Shown here: positions 1-10,115 of the stretch, in pieces
Numbering within the stretch: the first letter of the stretch is position 1
Layout: each line of letters starts with the position of its first letter
NCBI RefSeq assembly: GCF_963259705.1
Contig: NC_081846.1
Span: forward strand, 58,185,205-58,249,204
DNA from: Myotis daubentonii
Lineage: Eukaryota > Chordata > Mammalia > Chiroptera > Vespertilionidae
Direction of reading: 5' to 3'
DNA length: 64,000 bases
The notes under the pieces: generated by a model
Databases searched by the model: none
Seen by the model: only the letters and a program-made list of their open reading frames with translations
Told to the model about the DNA's origin: nothing
Translations under genes and position numbers: made by a program

Positions 1-274
1 CACGGGTGGGGTCCCTTGGCTGGCTGGTGATAGAGGCCTATCAGGGGGCCAGCTGGCAAGGGGGGGGGGACTGCAGGAGGCTGGCCTCCATGATCAGGGC
101 CTGGGGGGAAGGGCCGTAGGAGGTTGGCTGTGGGAGTTCACTGACCACCAGGGGGCAGCTCCTGCATTGAGCGTCTGCCCCCGGTGGTCAGTGTGCATCA
201 TAGTGACTGGTCAGTGGGTCATTCTAGTGATTCCGGTCCTTCAGTCGTAATGGTCACTTAGGCTTATATATATA
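1..274 (-). mobile_element. HeliBat-type Helitron, 5' terminal region (cut by window start)
   Basis: The reverse complement matches the 5' region of the Helitron at 9560, with a shared segment around TCAGTCACTATGATGCACAC and AGACGCTCAATGCAGGAGCTG-like sequence. It therefore lies on the minus strand, with its body beyond the window. Its AT-rich 5' tip is interrupted by the next Helitron and seems to resume at 1389-1398, ending in GA|T. Confidence 0.75.
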
Positions 275-1388
275 CTAGGGGCCCGGTGCACGAAATTCGT
301 GCGCTGGGTGTGGGGGGAGCAGGGGGGAGTGTCCCTCAGCCCAGCCTGCCCCCTCTCACATACTGGGAGCCCTCAGGCGTTGACCCCCACCACCCTCCAA
401 TCGCAGGATCGGCCCCTTGCCCAGGCCTGACGCCTCAGCCAGAGGCGTAGACCCCCATCACACTCTGATCGCCTGATCGGCCCCTTGCCCAGACCTGACG
501 CCTCCGCCAGAGGTGTCAGGCTTGCACAGGGGACCCCCATCTCCCCCCGATCACTGGCTCTGGCCCCCGCCCAGGCCTGAGGCCTCTGGCCCAGGAATCA
601 TGCCTGGGCAGGGGACCCCCATCTCCCTCTGATCGCTTGCTCCACCCCCCGCCCAAGCCTGATGCCTCTGACCCAGGCTTCAGGCCTGGGCAAGGGGACC
701 ATCATATCCTCCCAATCCCCGGCTCAGCCCCCCGTCCAGGCCTGATGCCTCGGCCAGAGGAGTTGACCCTCATCACCCTCCGATCACCAATCACCGGATC
801 GGCCCCTTGACCAGGCCTGAGGCCTCTGGCAGAGGTGTCAGGCCTGGGCAGGGGACCCCCAGCTCCCCGCGGTTGCAGGCTCCGCCCCTGCCAAGACCTA
901 ACGCCTCTGGCTGAGGCGTCCGGCTCGGGCAGCGGGGACACGCAGCTGCAGCGGCCCCGTGATCGTGGGCTCCGCTTTAGGCCCAGGCAAGGGACCCCTA
1001 GCTCCCGGGACTGCCAGCTTCGACTGTGCCCAGCTCCCATTGCTGGCTCCACCCCTACTTCCTGCTATCACTGGCCAGGGCGGAAAAGGCGCCTGATTCT
1101 CTGATCATGGCTGGGGGGCAGGGCAAAGGCGGCCCCAGGGCTGCCTTTGCCCTGCCCCCCAGCTCTTAGCTCCCCCCTGGGTTTCCGATCACTGTCAGTG
1201 GCAGGGGGCTTCTTCCTGCTTTCCCTTTCGCCTCCCTGCATTGTGCCTACGTATGCAAATTAACCGCCATCTTGTTGGCAGTTAACTGCCAATCATAGTT
1301 GGCAGTTAATTTGCATATAGCCCTGATTAGCCAATGAAAAGGGTATCGTCGTACGCCAATTACCATTTTTCTCTTTTATTAGTGTAGA
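275..1388 (-). mobile_element. HeliBat-type non-autonomous Helitron, full length
   Basis: Reads on the minus strand. The + strand begins CTAG followed by the reverse complement of the 3' hairpin (gtgcacgaaattcgtgc), and ends in the reverse complement of the 5' tip (TCTACACTAATAAAAGAG). It sits exactly between host A (274) and T (1389), as Helitrons do. The 1114-bp GC-rich interior has no RepHel coding sequence. It carries repeats of roughly 70 bp built on a C-C-C-A-G-G-C-C-T-G-A core. Confidence 0.9.
380..1000. repeat. Degenerate GC-rich tandem repeat inside a Helitron (~70-bp units)
   Basis: A block with the order 'gacccccat..ctcc..gatc..ggcccc..cccaggcctga..cctc..ccagagg' recurs about nine times with many substitutions. 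Open frames over this stretch on both strands are by-products of its high GC content. Confidence 0.65.
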
Positions 1389-1676
1389 TATAGATAGATA
1401 AGAAGTTTTGCACAACTAATAAAGAGCTAATATTTGGTAATTTTCTAGCTAGATATAAAAAACATGTATCTTTGGGAGATGGGTTATAAGTGATTTAAAA
1501 GTTAAATTTATGCACTTTCTGAAAAATGTTTTTATAATGGACATGCACTTTTTATTATCAGAAAAATAATATATTTTCATTTGTAAATGAAGGTTTCCTG
1601 AAAGAAAAACAAAAATATTTATGAAAAATTTTTTAAAGATAAGATTATAAGGACTTACCTTATTAATATAGGATAA
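1389..1676. other. AT-rich intergenic sequence, unassigned
   Basis: After the last bases of the outer Helitron tip (to about 1398) this is AT-rich DNA with no recognisable gene or repeat. Confidence 0.4.
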
Positions 1677-1945
1677 TGACAATAGTAGTAATAGTTAACT
1701 TTCCTGTGGCACTTTCTATGTGCCAAGCACTCTTCTAAGCTCTTTATTTTATTAACAAATTTTATCTTCACAGCAATCTCATGATTGAAGTAGTATTGGT
1801 ATGACCATTAGACAGATTAGGAAACTGAGTCATAGAGAGGCCATGACTAGCTCATTGTTAGATAGCTAGTAAGGAGTAGATTTGAAATCTGAGAACATGC
1901 ACCCTAGTTCCATAGTAGAATTCTTAATCACTCTACTGGGTGCAA
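1677..1945 (+). repeat. MIR SINE
   Basis: Collinear with MIR: ctatgtgccaagcactcttctaagc, then attaacaaatttt..tcttcacagcaatc, then gattaggaaactgagtcatagagagg, and a last part around 'ctagtaaggagtagatttgaaatc'. Old and diverged, near full length. Confidence 0.85.
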
Positions 1946-2320
1946 AAGCCACAATAGTAAGAACAACATAGTACTAGCTAAAGATCAGAGCTATGAATGC
2001 AATAGAAGTAAATAGGCTGTTCAGTTCCTGTAGAAATGGACCCTCAGAGACTCCCAAGCTTGGCCTGGGGTGAGAAGATAGCCAGCTAGAGAGGGCAGTG
2101 CTTCCATTTCAGTAGACTGGCCCTGGCCTTCACTTGCTTCTCCAACCTCCTCAGCTTCCCCCACTCCTACCTTGTCTTACACTGTGCACCTCTGCCCTGC
2201 ACTCCACTCAGCCACCACTGCAGACAAGCGCTCCACCCTCCACCTTCATTTCCCCCACCACTGAAGCCACCGCCAGGCCTATTGCATAGAGCCTACCTGT
2301 ATGCCAATAAACAGCAGCTG
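1946..2320. other. Unassigned intergenic sequence, C-rich at its end
   Basis: No gene seen. A CT-rich segment (2110-2290) ends in 'ccaataaacagcagctgaaa' directly before the AAAT array. This could be the tail of an old retrocopy, but I find no target duplication and recognise no parent. Confidence 0.3.
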
Positions 2321-2339
2321 AAATAAATGAATGAATGAA

Positions 2340-2374
<35 letters not shown>

Positions 2375-2376
2375 AT
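2321..2376. repeat. (AATG)n/(AAAT)n microsatellite
   Basis: AATG units grade into about ten perfect AAAT units. Confidence 0.95.
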
Positions 2377-2994
2377 ATGCTGGCCATAGAAACTAGAATA
2401 CAGAAAAGTTTAATAATGAATAAAACACCATAAATCCATGAGCTAGGGCATGGGTAATTTTATAATGCTATTTGGGGAAATTTATTATTCAGATAAAAAA
2501 AAATTCAGGTTAGTGCACCACCTACCCCCCACCCCTCAAGTGCAAATAATTACCCACTTTTACTCCAAATAGATTAAGGAGTTAAATAGAAATAGCTAAA
2601 CCAAAATATCTTGGAAGAAATATAGATGAAGATTTCTCTGATCTCTGGATAGGAAAGGACTTTCTAAACTTATAAGCAATTAAAGAATTTACAGAAAAAA
2701 AAGGTTGATGGAGAAAATAAAAATTTTCTGTATGTCATAAACAAAATGAAAAGTTAACTAACACATTTGATAAACTGTGATTTGAAAAACACATATCTGT
2801 AAGAAAATCAAAAAAGAAACAGAAATGGTTAACAAATATGAAAAATACCCTATTTTGTAATACACAAAAGACAGATTTTCAAAAATCAAATAAAAAACAA
2901 AATTAAGGTAGTATTTCTCACAGAGCAATTTTAATAAAGATTTTTAACTGGTAGTAAATAAAAATTGTCAGGCATTCTGTAGTATCAATGACCT
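2377..2994. other. AT-rich unassigned intergenic sequence
   Basis: No gene or confidently named repeat. Several short A-runs resemble decayed LINE sequence, which I cannot confirm. Confidence 0.3.
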
Positions 2995-3011
2995 AATATA
3001 CAACCCTTTGG

Positions 3012-3201
3012 CCCTAACCGGTTTGGCTCAGTGGATAGAGCGTCAGCCTGCGGACTCAAGGGTTCCAGGTTCGATTCCGGTCAAGGGCATGTACCTTGGT
3101 TTCTGGCACATCCCCAGTAGGGGATGTTTCTCATTGATGTTTCTAACTCTCTATCCCTCTCCCTTCCTCTCTGTAAAAAATCAATAAAATATATTTAAAA
3201 A
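3012..3201 (+). mobile_element. Ves SINE with 17-bp target duplication
   Basis: Starts CCCTAACCGGTTTGGCTCAG (tRNA-derived head) with a B box GGTTCGATTCC. It ends in a CT-rich part and TCAATAAAA plus an A-tail. Flanked by AATATACAACCCTTTGG at 2995-3011 and again at 3202-3218, a perfect duplication that indicates a fairly young insertion. Confidence 0.95.
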
Positions 3202-3218
3202 AATATACAACCCTTTGG

Positions 3219-3718
3219 TCAATAACTTAGCAATATCTATCAAGAGCATGAAAAGCAGCCATATTTTTCAAAACAAAATTTTTTACATAAGGATTGATCC
3301 TACAAAAATGTTGACAAAGATTTATATTCAAATTTTCATCATACATTATTTCTAATGCTGAAATAACTTGATAGTTAATAAAATTGGATAAGTTGAATAA
3401 CTAGAAAAGATGATATAGCTAGCTATAGGATGCACTATTATACCACAATTAAAATCATGTTGTGAATAGTTCTTAGTGAGAAAAGAAAATACTTATTAGA
3501 TAGCAGTTTAAGTGGTTCAATAAAGGGTACATAATTATTTAAGCATAATTGTCTCATCTAGTTAAAATTAGTAACAATAAAAAAGGACTAGAAGGATCAT
3601 GACAAGTTCACAATGATTACTGGTTGGTGGTGGAGGGATATCAATATTTTACAAACTGCCTAAAACAAACAGATAATAATTGAGAAAAACTTATTTTGAG
3701 TAAGAAAAAGTGAATACA
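3219..3718. other. AT-rich unassigned intergenic sequence
   Basis: Between two SINEs. Includes reading such as 'aaaaatgttgacaaagatttatattcaaattttc', which resembles old L1 sequence, but nothing is assignable. Confidence 0.3.
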
Positions 3719-3848
3719 AGGGCTAGGTAGCTCAGCTGGTTAAATAATTGTCCTGATATGCCAAGGTTTCGGATTCGATTCCCAAGTCAGGGTATACACA
3801 AGAATCAACCAATGAATGCATAAATAAGAAAAAAGAAAAGAAAAGAAA
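3719..3848 (+). mobile_element. tRNA-derived Ves-family SINE (second subtype)
   Basis: Has a tRNA-like head (GGCTAGGTAGCTCAGCTGGTTA) with B-box-like GGATTCGATTCCC, then the 'caaccaatgaatgcataaataag' body typical of this subtype, and an AAAAG-rich tail. Confidence 0.85.
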
Positions 3849-4639
3849 TACAGAGGACAATACAAAAAAAAAATTAAAAAGTCAGATCATTGAAAATGGT
3901 GAGGAGCACATGGATATGATCTCATATCTGAAATTACAGCAGAGCCAGGATAGAGCTTAAAAGAGATAAAAATATTACAGCAATTAATGCCTTGAACAGC
4001 ACCTTGAAAGTGTTATGGTCAATAGAAAAACTAAAATGACAGACCTTTGCTTCTCTCTCTACATTTGGGAAGAGATACCCCTGGTAAATGTTGATAACAC
4101 CTGTGTTTTTACTAAAACAAACCAGTTCCCTGCCCAAACTCACATTTTTACAGATGTCACATAGATGTCACATGTCACCTCTAAAATATCTGCTTAAGAT
4201 GTGTCAAAGGAATGAGTCTTGGAATTCAGCCCCTACCATTTTCTCCTTATTTTGAGTTGTGAATTTTCCAATTCATACTACAGTATACATTTTGGGGAGT
4301 AGGGAAAGCAGCAGGAAAAGGAAAAGTAATTTATTAATTTGTGTTCATTTTTTTTTATATAGTCGAAACATACAGAAGTTTCCAACTCTTCCTACCCTCA
4401 TCTGAATTGCATTTCCTAAAATGTCTGAGAGGAATTTGAAGCTCAAATTATTTTCTTTAAATACTTTCCTCCCCTGGGAATTTGGATGCATTTATCTCTC
4501 CCCTGTAGGCTCTGCTCCATCGCCAGGAGAATTTATGACCCCACAGTTTTAGTTCTCATGTGGACCTCTTGTTTTAGAGTTGAGCCCTTCCATACTTCTT
4601 CTCAGGGTACTGGATCCCTGGTCCACACGGTCAAGTTCA
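3849..4639. other. Unassigned intergenic sequence
   Basis: No gene seen. Short open frames here lack any recognisable domain. Confidence 0.3.
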
Positions 4640-4750
4640 CATGTTCAGTTTCCATCTTTTCATGCTGTGCCAGAGTAACATTTTTTGAATGCCATAAAGT
4701 TGGAATCATACAGTACGTAGACTTTAAAAATGGACTTCTTTCACTTACTG
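4640..4750 (-). repeat. Old L1 (L1M) 3' fragment
   Basis: 'gccataaagttggaatcatacagta..gac..ttctttcactta' is the antisense of a common L1M 3' region, the same type as the longer fragment at 26840-28040. Confidence 0.5.
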
Positions 4751-5629
4751 TTTACTCACTTCCTGGCCTCCCTGACACTAGCCTGCCTACCACCACCTAA
4801 TCCCATACCCCAACAGAGAGTGACCTCGGGGAAGCATGATAGAAAATAACATTATTTTATTTCCTTCCTTTTTAGGAGATATCAATGTATTTTGGTTAAA
4901 TCATGAACATAACTTTTTATGTCTAATAAACTTGAACAGAAACAAAGTGTAATTGAAGCTGTATTTTCCATTGAGTCATCATCTGACTGTTTTATGTAGA
5001 GAGGAGCATTTTTTTTACCCCTCAGTCTCAGTAAGATTCCATGGGGCTCTCCATCCAACCAAAAGATGTGATTCTGGTTGTTGGCTCCACAAAGCACGAT
5101 GTCACCGAGTCCCAGGGCATTAATCATCATGGCATTTGCATTGTTTTGCTGCTTTGCTCTGCTGAGCCAAGAGATGATGCATATGAATTCACACTCCTCC
5201 ACTCTTACCTTTCCTCTCCCATCTCCACTTTCTCTCTGAAGGCAGTTTTGGCTGCCACCAAATACTGTACCCCAAGTGCCAAATTTTCAAATGCAAATGG
5301 CGTTTTTCCCATTTACAGGAACATCTTGTCACTTGGGCCAGTTCATCTTTCAGTGGGTACATACCTACTGGTAGTACAACACTGAGTTTGGCACTGCTCC
5401 GTACGGTAAATATAGACGTGGCAACTAGAATTGTGTAACGCTCATGTAAAATTGGAAGGCCCGTTGGTAGGCTCAAATGCCTCCGGGGTCACTAAGTCTC
5501 CTTAGTAGTGTGGAGCTGTATCAGCCTGGGATTTTGCTCTGCATCACATAAGCCCCCCTCTTCCCTTTTGGAAACCCTGTTGCTAAGAACCTCTGCTGTA
5601 AACATTGTCACCATTGCTTCTACCTCTGC
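4751..5629. other. Unassigned intergenic sequence with overlapping open frames
   Basis: Open frames of about 95-115 codons occur on both strands (4882-5202 and 5189-5476 minus; 5041-5385 plus). None resembles a protein family I know. No splice structure or poly(A) tail is visible, so I do not call a gene. Confidence 0.3.
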
Positions 5630-5930
5630 ATTCACTCATTCAGCTAGCAAATAGAGAGAGAACACCATCCACTGCCAGGCATTCTGCTAGGTGCTAGGGA
5701 TACAAGCAAAAAAACGAAGAAAGAGAGCCTGCCCTGAGGGAGCTTACATTCTATTGGAAACTACAGAAAAGAGAGAGCCAATTGCAATATGGCGGGACAA
5801 GAAAACCCCCTGGTGGTGTGGCAGGACACAGACCTCAAGAGGGACACGTAGATTGGCCTTTGAAAAGGGTGGCCAGGGGAAGTTGCCTGAAGAAGCAGTC
5901 TAGAACCTGAAGGAGAGAGGCCTAAGGCTG
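5630..5930 (-). repeat. L2 LINE 3' end
   Basis: 'cattcactcattcagc..ccaggcattctgctaggtgctagggatacaagc' followed by 'gagcttacattctattgg' is the reverse complement of the L2 3' end. Confidence 0.7.
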
Positions 5931-6570
5931 GGTGGGTCTGATGCCTCATGGGAAGCACATGAATGATGCATGTAACACAAGCACACACTGGGATTCCAGA
6001 AGCCCCAGGATAACACAGCAGTAAATCACCCAGACCAAGCTTGGCCAGGCTCTGGCAAGCAATGAAAATCACTAATTTATGTTTCTGGTGGTGCTTTGGG
6101 TCATTAAATTTTTGAGGTGTGTTTCGTGTTACTTAATACAGGTTAAACATAAAAATATATAAATAGTGATTTCTTTTTATGAACAAAAATCCTGGATGTG
6201 CTTTTCTGGGTCCAGGGATCCTCCTAGTATCTTACTGCAGATCTAACTTTCCTGGAGGTTGGCTCAAGGCCATAGAGTGCCCTCTGCGAATGGATCCACA
6301 CTGTGAATAGCCTCCTTAGAGAGAATGTGTGTGGGCACGGCTGAAGCGATGATGCCATCTCTCCAGGATGCCTTCTGTAGGTTCCTCTTTGTTCTGCTCA
6401 GAGGCAAACTTCACTGACTCAGATTTCTTGAACCTTAGAATTCAAATGCCTTCCACAACCACTCTTTAATTTGATCAGCCTGTAATATCCCAGGTCTCAA
6501 CTTGCTTCTCTCTTTTCATCATTCTTCTAATAGCATTCCAAATAGCTTCACTAATGACATTTTTACCTAT
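5931..6570. other. Unassigned intergenic sequence
   Basis: No gene or named repeat recognised. Confidence 0.3.
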
Positions 6571-6830
6571 AATCCTACTTCCACTTATACTACCACTTGT
6601 ACTATTACTAATAATACCACTACTAACCACTATCACTACTTCTACTACTAGTACTGCTACTATTACCACTCCTATTCTTACTACTACTACTACTACTACT
6701 GCTATTGTAACTACTACTACTACTACTTCTGTGGCTATTACAACTACTACTACTTTTACTGCTACCATTTCTCCTCCTCCTTCTCTTCCTCCTCTTTTAC
6801 TTTCTTTTTCTCCTTTTACCACTACTACTA
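6571..6830. repeat. Imperfect (ACT)n/(CTC)n trinucleotide tract
   Basis: About 260 bp dominated by ACT/ACC triplets, then CTC/CTT, on the + strand. It gives a Thr-rich frame one way and a Val-rich frame the other, both artefacts of the repeat. Confidence 0.9.
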
Positions 6831-6839
6831 ATGTGGGTG

Positions 6840-6972
6840 TGTTTTTTTTAGTGACTATATTCTAGGCACTGTCCTAGGTACTTTTTCATATATCTTCACA
6901 ACAACCCTGCACAGAGATATTATCTACATTTCACAGGTGAGTTTACTGAGGCTCAAAGGATTTAAGAAACTG
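6840..6972 (+). repeat. MIR SINE fragment
   Basis: 'ctaggcactgtcctaggtac', 'cttcacaacaaccctgcacag', then 'tacatttcacaggtgagtttactgaggctcaaagga' follow MIR order. Confidence 0.8.
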
Positions 6973-7240
6973 AGTTCTGCTTTCTTCTTGTTTTGTCCTC
7001 ACATGGTAAAGAGAGCAGAGAGAGAGGCAAGCCCTCTTGTGTTTTCTTATAAGGGCACTAATGCCATCTTTAGGGCCCCCCCCGCCCCTTATGACCTGAT
7101 TACCTCTCAAAGGCCTCATATCCAAATATCACCACAGTGTGTATTAAGATACAATACATGTATTTTTGAGGGACACAGTCAAACGAAGGGTCTTCTTGAG
7201 GGCAGGTGGGTCCCATGTAGGAGAAACCCAGCCTGTCAGA
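6973..7240 (-). repeat. MaLR-type (MLT1-like) LTR fragment
   Basis: 'tcctcacatggtaaagagagcagagagag', 'tcttataagggcactaatgccat' and 'atgacctgattacctctcaaaggc' match the antisense of MLT1/MST-type LTRs. Non-coding and diverged. Confidence 0.65.
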
Positions 7241-7930
7241 CTTCATAGTCAGTGAGTAGTGAGGAGGACAGAGTACTCCATCCTAGGGCAGAAGTGTCAC
7301 TAGGCATTCGTTTTCTGTTTGTTTTGTTTTTGTTTGTACTATCTGCTGAGTATTGGTAGTTATGGGCTTAGAACCATTAATTTTTGGCACAAAAAACTTA
7401 TCTTCAGTACTGTAGTTAAAACCACCCATCTTGGGGACAGAGAGAAAGGTGCTTGGATTATCAGATCAGCATTATTAACATCAGCAGTTCCTAAGGAACC
7501 CTGCAAATATACTGATGCTTTGGCATGCTCCAGAAGTTTTATTATTTTTTAAAAAACTCACCTTTTAGTGAAGCTATTTAAACTTATTATCAGATTCATA
7601 AAATAACAAAGAACATATAAAAACAAATTTAAATTTTTACTCTCTGTTACCTAAGGGGCTGTGTGTGTGTGTCTGTGTGTGTATACACACACACATACTT
7701 TGGCAACAGTTAAGAAAACATGCCTTATCTGGAGGGAATAAAGTTAGAGCAGGTGTTGAATTAGTTTTAATAAGATCTTTTGAAGAGGCACTTAGAGTGG
7801 TGGAGAGAGAGCTATGGCCTGAGAGATTAAGAATGGGAGGTGTATTTAGCCACAGGCCATGGGGTGGTAAGGCTCTGTTTCTTGTTGTTTTGGAATAAAG
7901 TAATGCCAACCTCAGTGCATTTCTCTTTTT
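7241..7930. other. Unassigned intergenic sequence with a short TG/CA palindrome
   Basis: A (GT)n stretch runs directly into (AC)n at about 7660-7697 and could fold back. Nothing else is assignable. Confidence 0.35.
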
Positions 7931-7934
7931 CCCT

Positions 7935-8240
7935 TCACCTTCATTGAGATACAATTGACAAATAAAATTGTAAGATATTTAAAGTATACAATGTGATGGT
8001 TTGATAAATGTACACATTGTGAAATGATTCCCCTCATTTTGTTAATTAACACATGCATCACCTCATAAGGTTACTTTTTTTTTTCCCAGTGAGGACATTT
8101 AAGTTCTATTTTCCTGGCAAATTTCAGCTGTACAATATGGTGTTATCAACTATACTTACATGTTATACATTATGTCCTCATACTTTATTCTTCTTATACT
8201 GAGCAGCCTTCTTGTTGAAGCAACTCTTTTGCTAATGGTT
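7935..8240 (-). repeat. L1 (L1M) 3' end
   Basis: 'cattgagatacaattgacaaataaaattg', 'tgatttgataaatgtacacattgtgaaatgat' and 'catgcatcacctcataaggtta' are the reverse complement of the L1M 3' UTR. Confidence 0.75.
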
Positions 8241-8679
8241 TGTGATCAAAGGCTACTATAAGGTAGCAAAGAGAATCATTGACTTAGTCTTTTCTGAACA
8301 TGGCCTTCCACTTTCTTTTCCAGAATGTTAATAGTCTAGACAGAGACAATGAAAAGGAGGGAACGTGGCCTGGAAGAGGGCTGGAACTGACTGTTGCATC
8401 ATATTATTCTGTGTACAATTATTTTTTCTGGTGGCTTTAACCAGGTTTCAGAAGTCCCAGCTAAGTGTTGTCATAAAATTGTTGTAGGTAATTTTTCCCC
8501 TTCAAGAGATAAGCATTTCTATACAGCTCATTAGGCATGCTTTATGCCCCTATACAATTCTATCCAATGTATCAGTAGGAAATTCAAGTATGCAATTTGT
8601 GCACTTCATATTCATTACACTTCATATACACATTTGTTCATACTTACTACATAGTGAATCTTGGAATCAACAAGATTTT
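8241..8679. other. Unassigned intergenic sequence
   Basis: No gene or named repeat recognised. Confidence 0.3.
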
Positions 8680-8718
8680 TCATCATGAAAAATTTTTATT
8701 GAATTTATTGGGGTGACA
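8680..8718 (-). mobile_element. Bat L1 3' end, part 1 (split by Helitrons)
   Basis: 'tttttattgaatttattggggtgaca' is the antisense 3' end of a vesper-bat L1. It continues at 10023 with 'ttggttaataaaattgtacagg'. The copy at 15559-15721 shows the undivided sequence (ggggtgacattggttaataaaatt). Confidence 0.85.
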
Positions 8719-9559
8719 TCTATACTAATAAAAGAGAAATATGCAAATTAACCATCACTCTGCTACTCTGCTACACCCACAAGACACACCCACCAGCCAA
8801 TCAGTAGCGAGTATGCAAATTAAACAAACTAAGATGGCGGCAGCCATGGAGCTGGAGCGAGCAGGAGGCTTAGGTTGCCCCCAGCAATGGAGGAAGCCAA
8901 GCTTCCCGCCTGCCCTGGCTGGTCCTGGGCTCTGCTCAAGGCTACAAGGTTTCAATTATAGAAGATAAATAAATCCCAGATACCTGCTTCCAGCCCGCCC
9001 TGGCCTCCACTCAAGGAGTCACTGAAAAAAAGAAAAGAAAAGAAAAGATAAAAAGGAGAGGCTGGGAGCTTGGGTCTCCAGGGGGCATGGCCAGCCTGAA
9101 AATGGCCATCAGCCCCTCACCCAGGCTGGCCAGGCAACCCAGTGGGGACCCCCAACCCTGAAGGGGCTGTGGCCAGCCGCAATCAGCCATCAGCCCCTCA
9201 CCCAGGCTGGCCAGGCACCCCAGCAGGGACCTCCACCCTGAAGGGGGAGTGGCCAGCCTGAAAACAGCCCTCAGCCCCTCACCCAGGTTGCCCACACCCC
9301 CATGGCATGAGGGTCTCTGTTGGGAGGCTTGGCCAGTCTGCAAACAGCCATCAGCCCCTCATCCAGGCTGACCAGGCACTCCAGTGGAGAGTCACACCCT
9401 GAAGGGGGTGAGGCCAGCCTGAAAATGGCCCTCAGTCCCTCACCCAGGCTGGCCAGGCACCCCAGCAGGGACCCCCACCCTGATCCGGGACAAACCAGCC
9501 GGCCCCCACCCATGCACTAGGGCAAACCAGTCAGCCCCCACCCAGGCACCAGGCCTCTA
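8719..9559 (+). mobile_element. HeliBat-type Helitron (5' end intact, 3' end abbreviated)
   Basis: Starts TCTATACTAATAAAAGAG just after host A at 8718. It ends 'ggcaccaggcctcta', which resembles the right half of the usual 3' end but lacks the left hairpin arm and the final G. The next Helitron's TC follows immediately. The interior holds an ~80-bp tandem array. Confidence 0.8.
9089..9490. repeat. ~80-bp minisatellite inside a Helitron
   Basis: The core 'ggccagcctgaaaa..ggcc..cagcccctcacccaggctggccaggca' recurs at 9089, 9171, 9251, 9331 and 9412, so units are 80-82 bp, five in a row. Short open frames over it are repeat by-products. Confidence 0.9.
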
Positions 9560-10022
9560 TCCTATATAATAAAAGGGTAATATGAAAATTGACCCTAACT
9601 GCAGAACCACTGGGAATGACTGGTCACTATGACACACACTAACCACAAGGGGCAGACGCTCAATGCAGGAGCTGTCTCCTAGTGGTCAGTGCTTTCCCAC
9701 AGCGGGAGCTCTGCTCAGCCAGAAGCCAGGCTGACGGCTGCCAGCACAGAGGTGGTGGTGGTGGGAGCCTCTCCTGCCTCCTCAGCAGCGCTAAGGATGT
9801 CTGACTGCAGCTTAGGTCTGCTCCCCGCTGGCAAGTGGACATCCCTCGTGGGCTCCCGGGCTGCCAGAGGGATGTCTGACTGCCAGCTTAGGCCTGATCC
9901 CCCGGGGAGCGGTCCTAAGCCACCAGGTGGACATCCCCTGAGGGGTCCCAGACTGCGAGAGGGCACAGGCCGGGCTGAGGTACTCCCCTGAGTGCACAAA
10001 TTTTTGCACACTGGGCCTCTAG
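9560..10022 (+). mobile_element. HeliBat-type Helitron, tandem to the previous one
   Basis: Starts TCCTATATAATAAAAGGG and ends in a hairpin (gtgcacaaatttttgcac), then 'tgggcctctag' with the CTAG terminus at 10019-10022, followed by host T. 463 bp. Confidence 0.9.
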
Positions 10023-10115
10023 TTGGTTAATAAAATTGTACAGGTTTCAAGTGTAAAATTCTATAATACACCATCTGTTCATTTCATGTTCACCACCCAA
10101 AGTGGAATAAGCAAG
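10023..10115 (-). mobile_element. Bat L1 3' end, part 2
   Basis: Continues the L1 broken at 8718: 'ttggttaataaaattgtacagg', then 'ttctataatacaccatctgttcatttcatgttcaccaccc'. Confidence 0.85.

Noticed and set aside
702..1104. Open frames of 89-116 codons on both strands
   Set aside because: By-products of GC-rich degenerate tandem repeats in a Helitron.
2030..2376. Possible processed pseudogene ending in AATAAA and an A-rich tail
   Set aside because: No parent gene recognised and no target-site duplication; the tail is an ordinary AAAT microsatellite.
3012..3090. Possible tRNA genes (A and B boxes) here and at other SINE heads
   Set aside because: These are tRNA-derived Ves SINE promoters followed by SINE bodies and A-tails; they do not close into a proper cloverleaf gene with a terminator.
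4882..5476. Possible retrogene from adjacent minus-strand frames
   Set aside because: No recognisable protein family, no poly(A) tail or target duplication, and competing frames on the other strand.
6475..6865. Thr-rich and Val-rich open frames
   Set aside because: Both are translations of the ACT-type trinucleotide tract.
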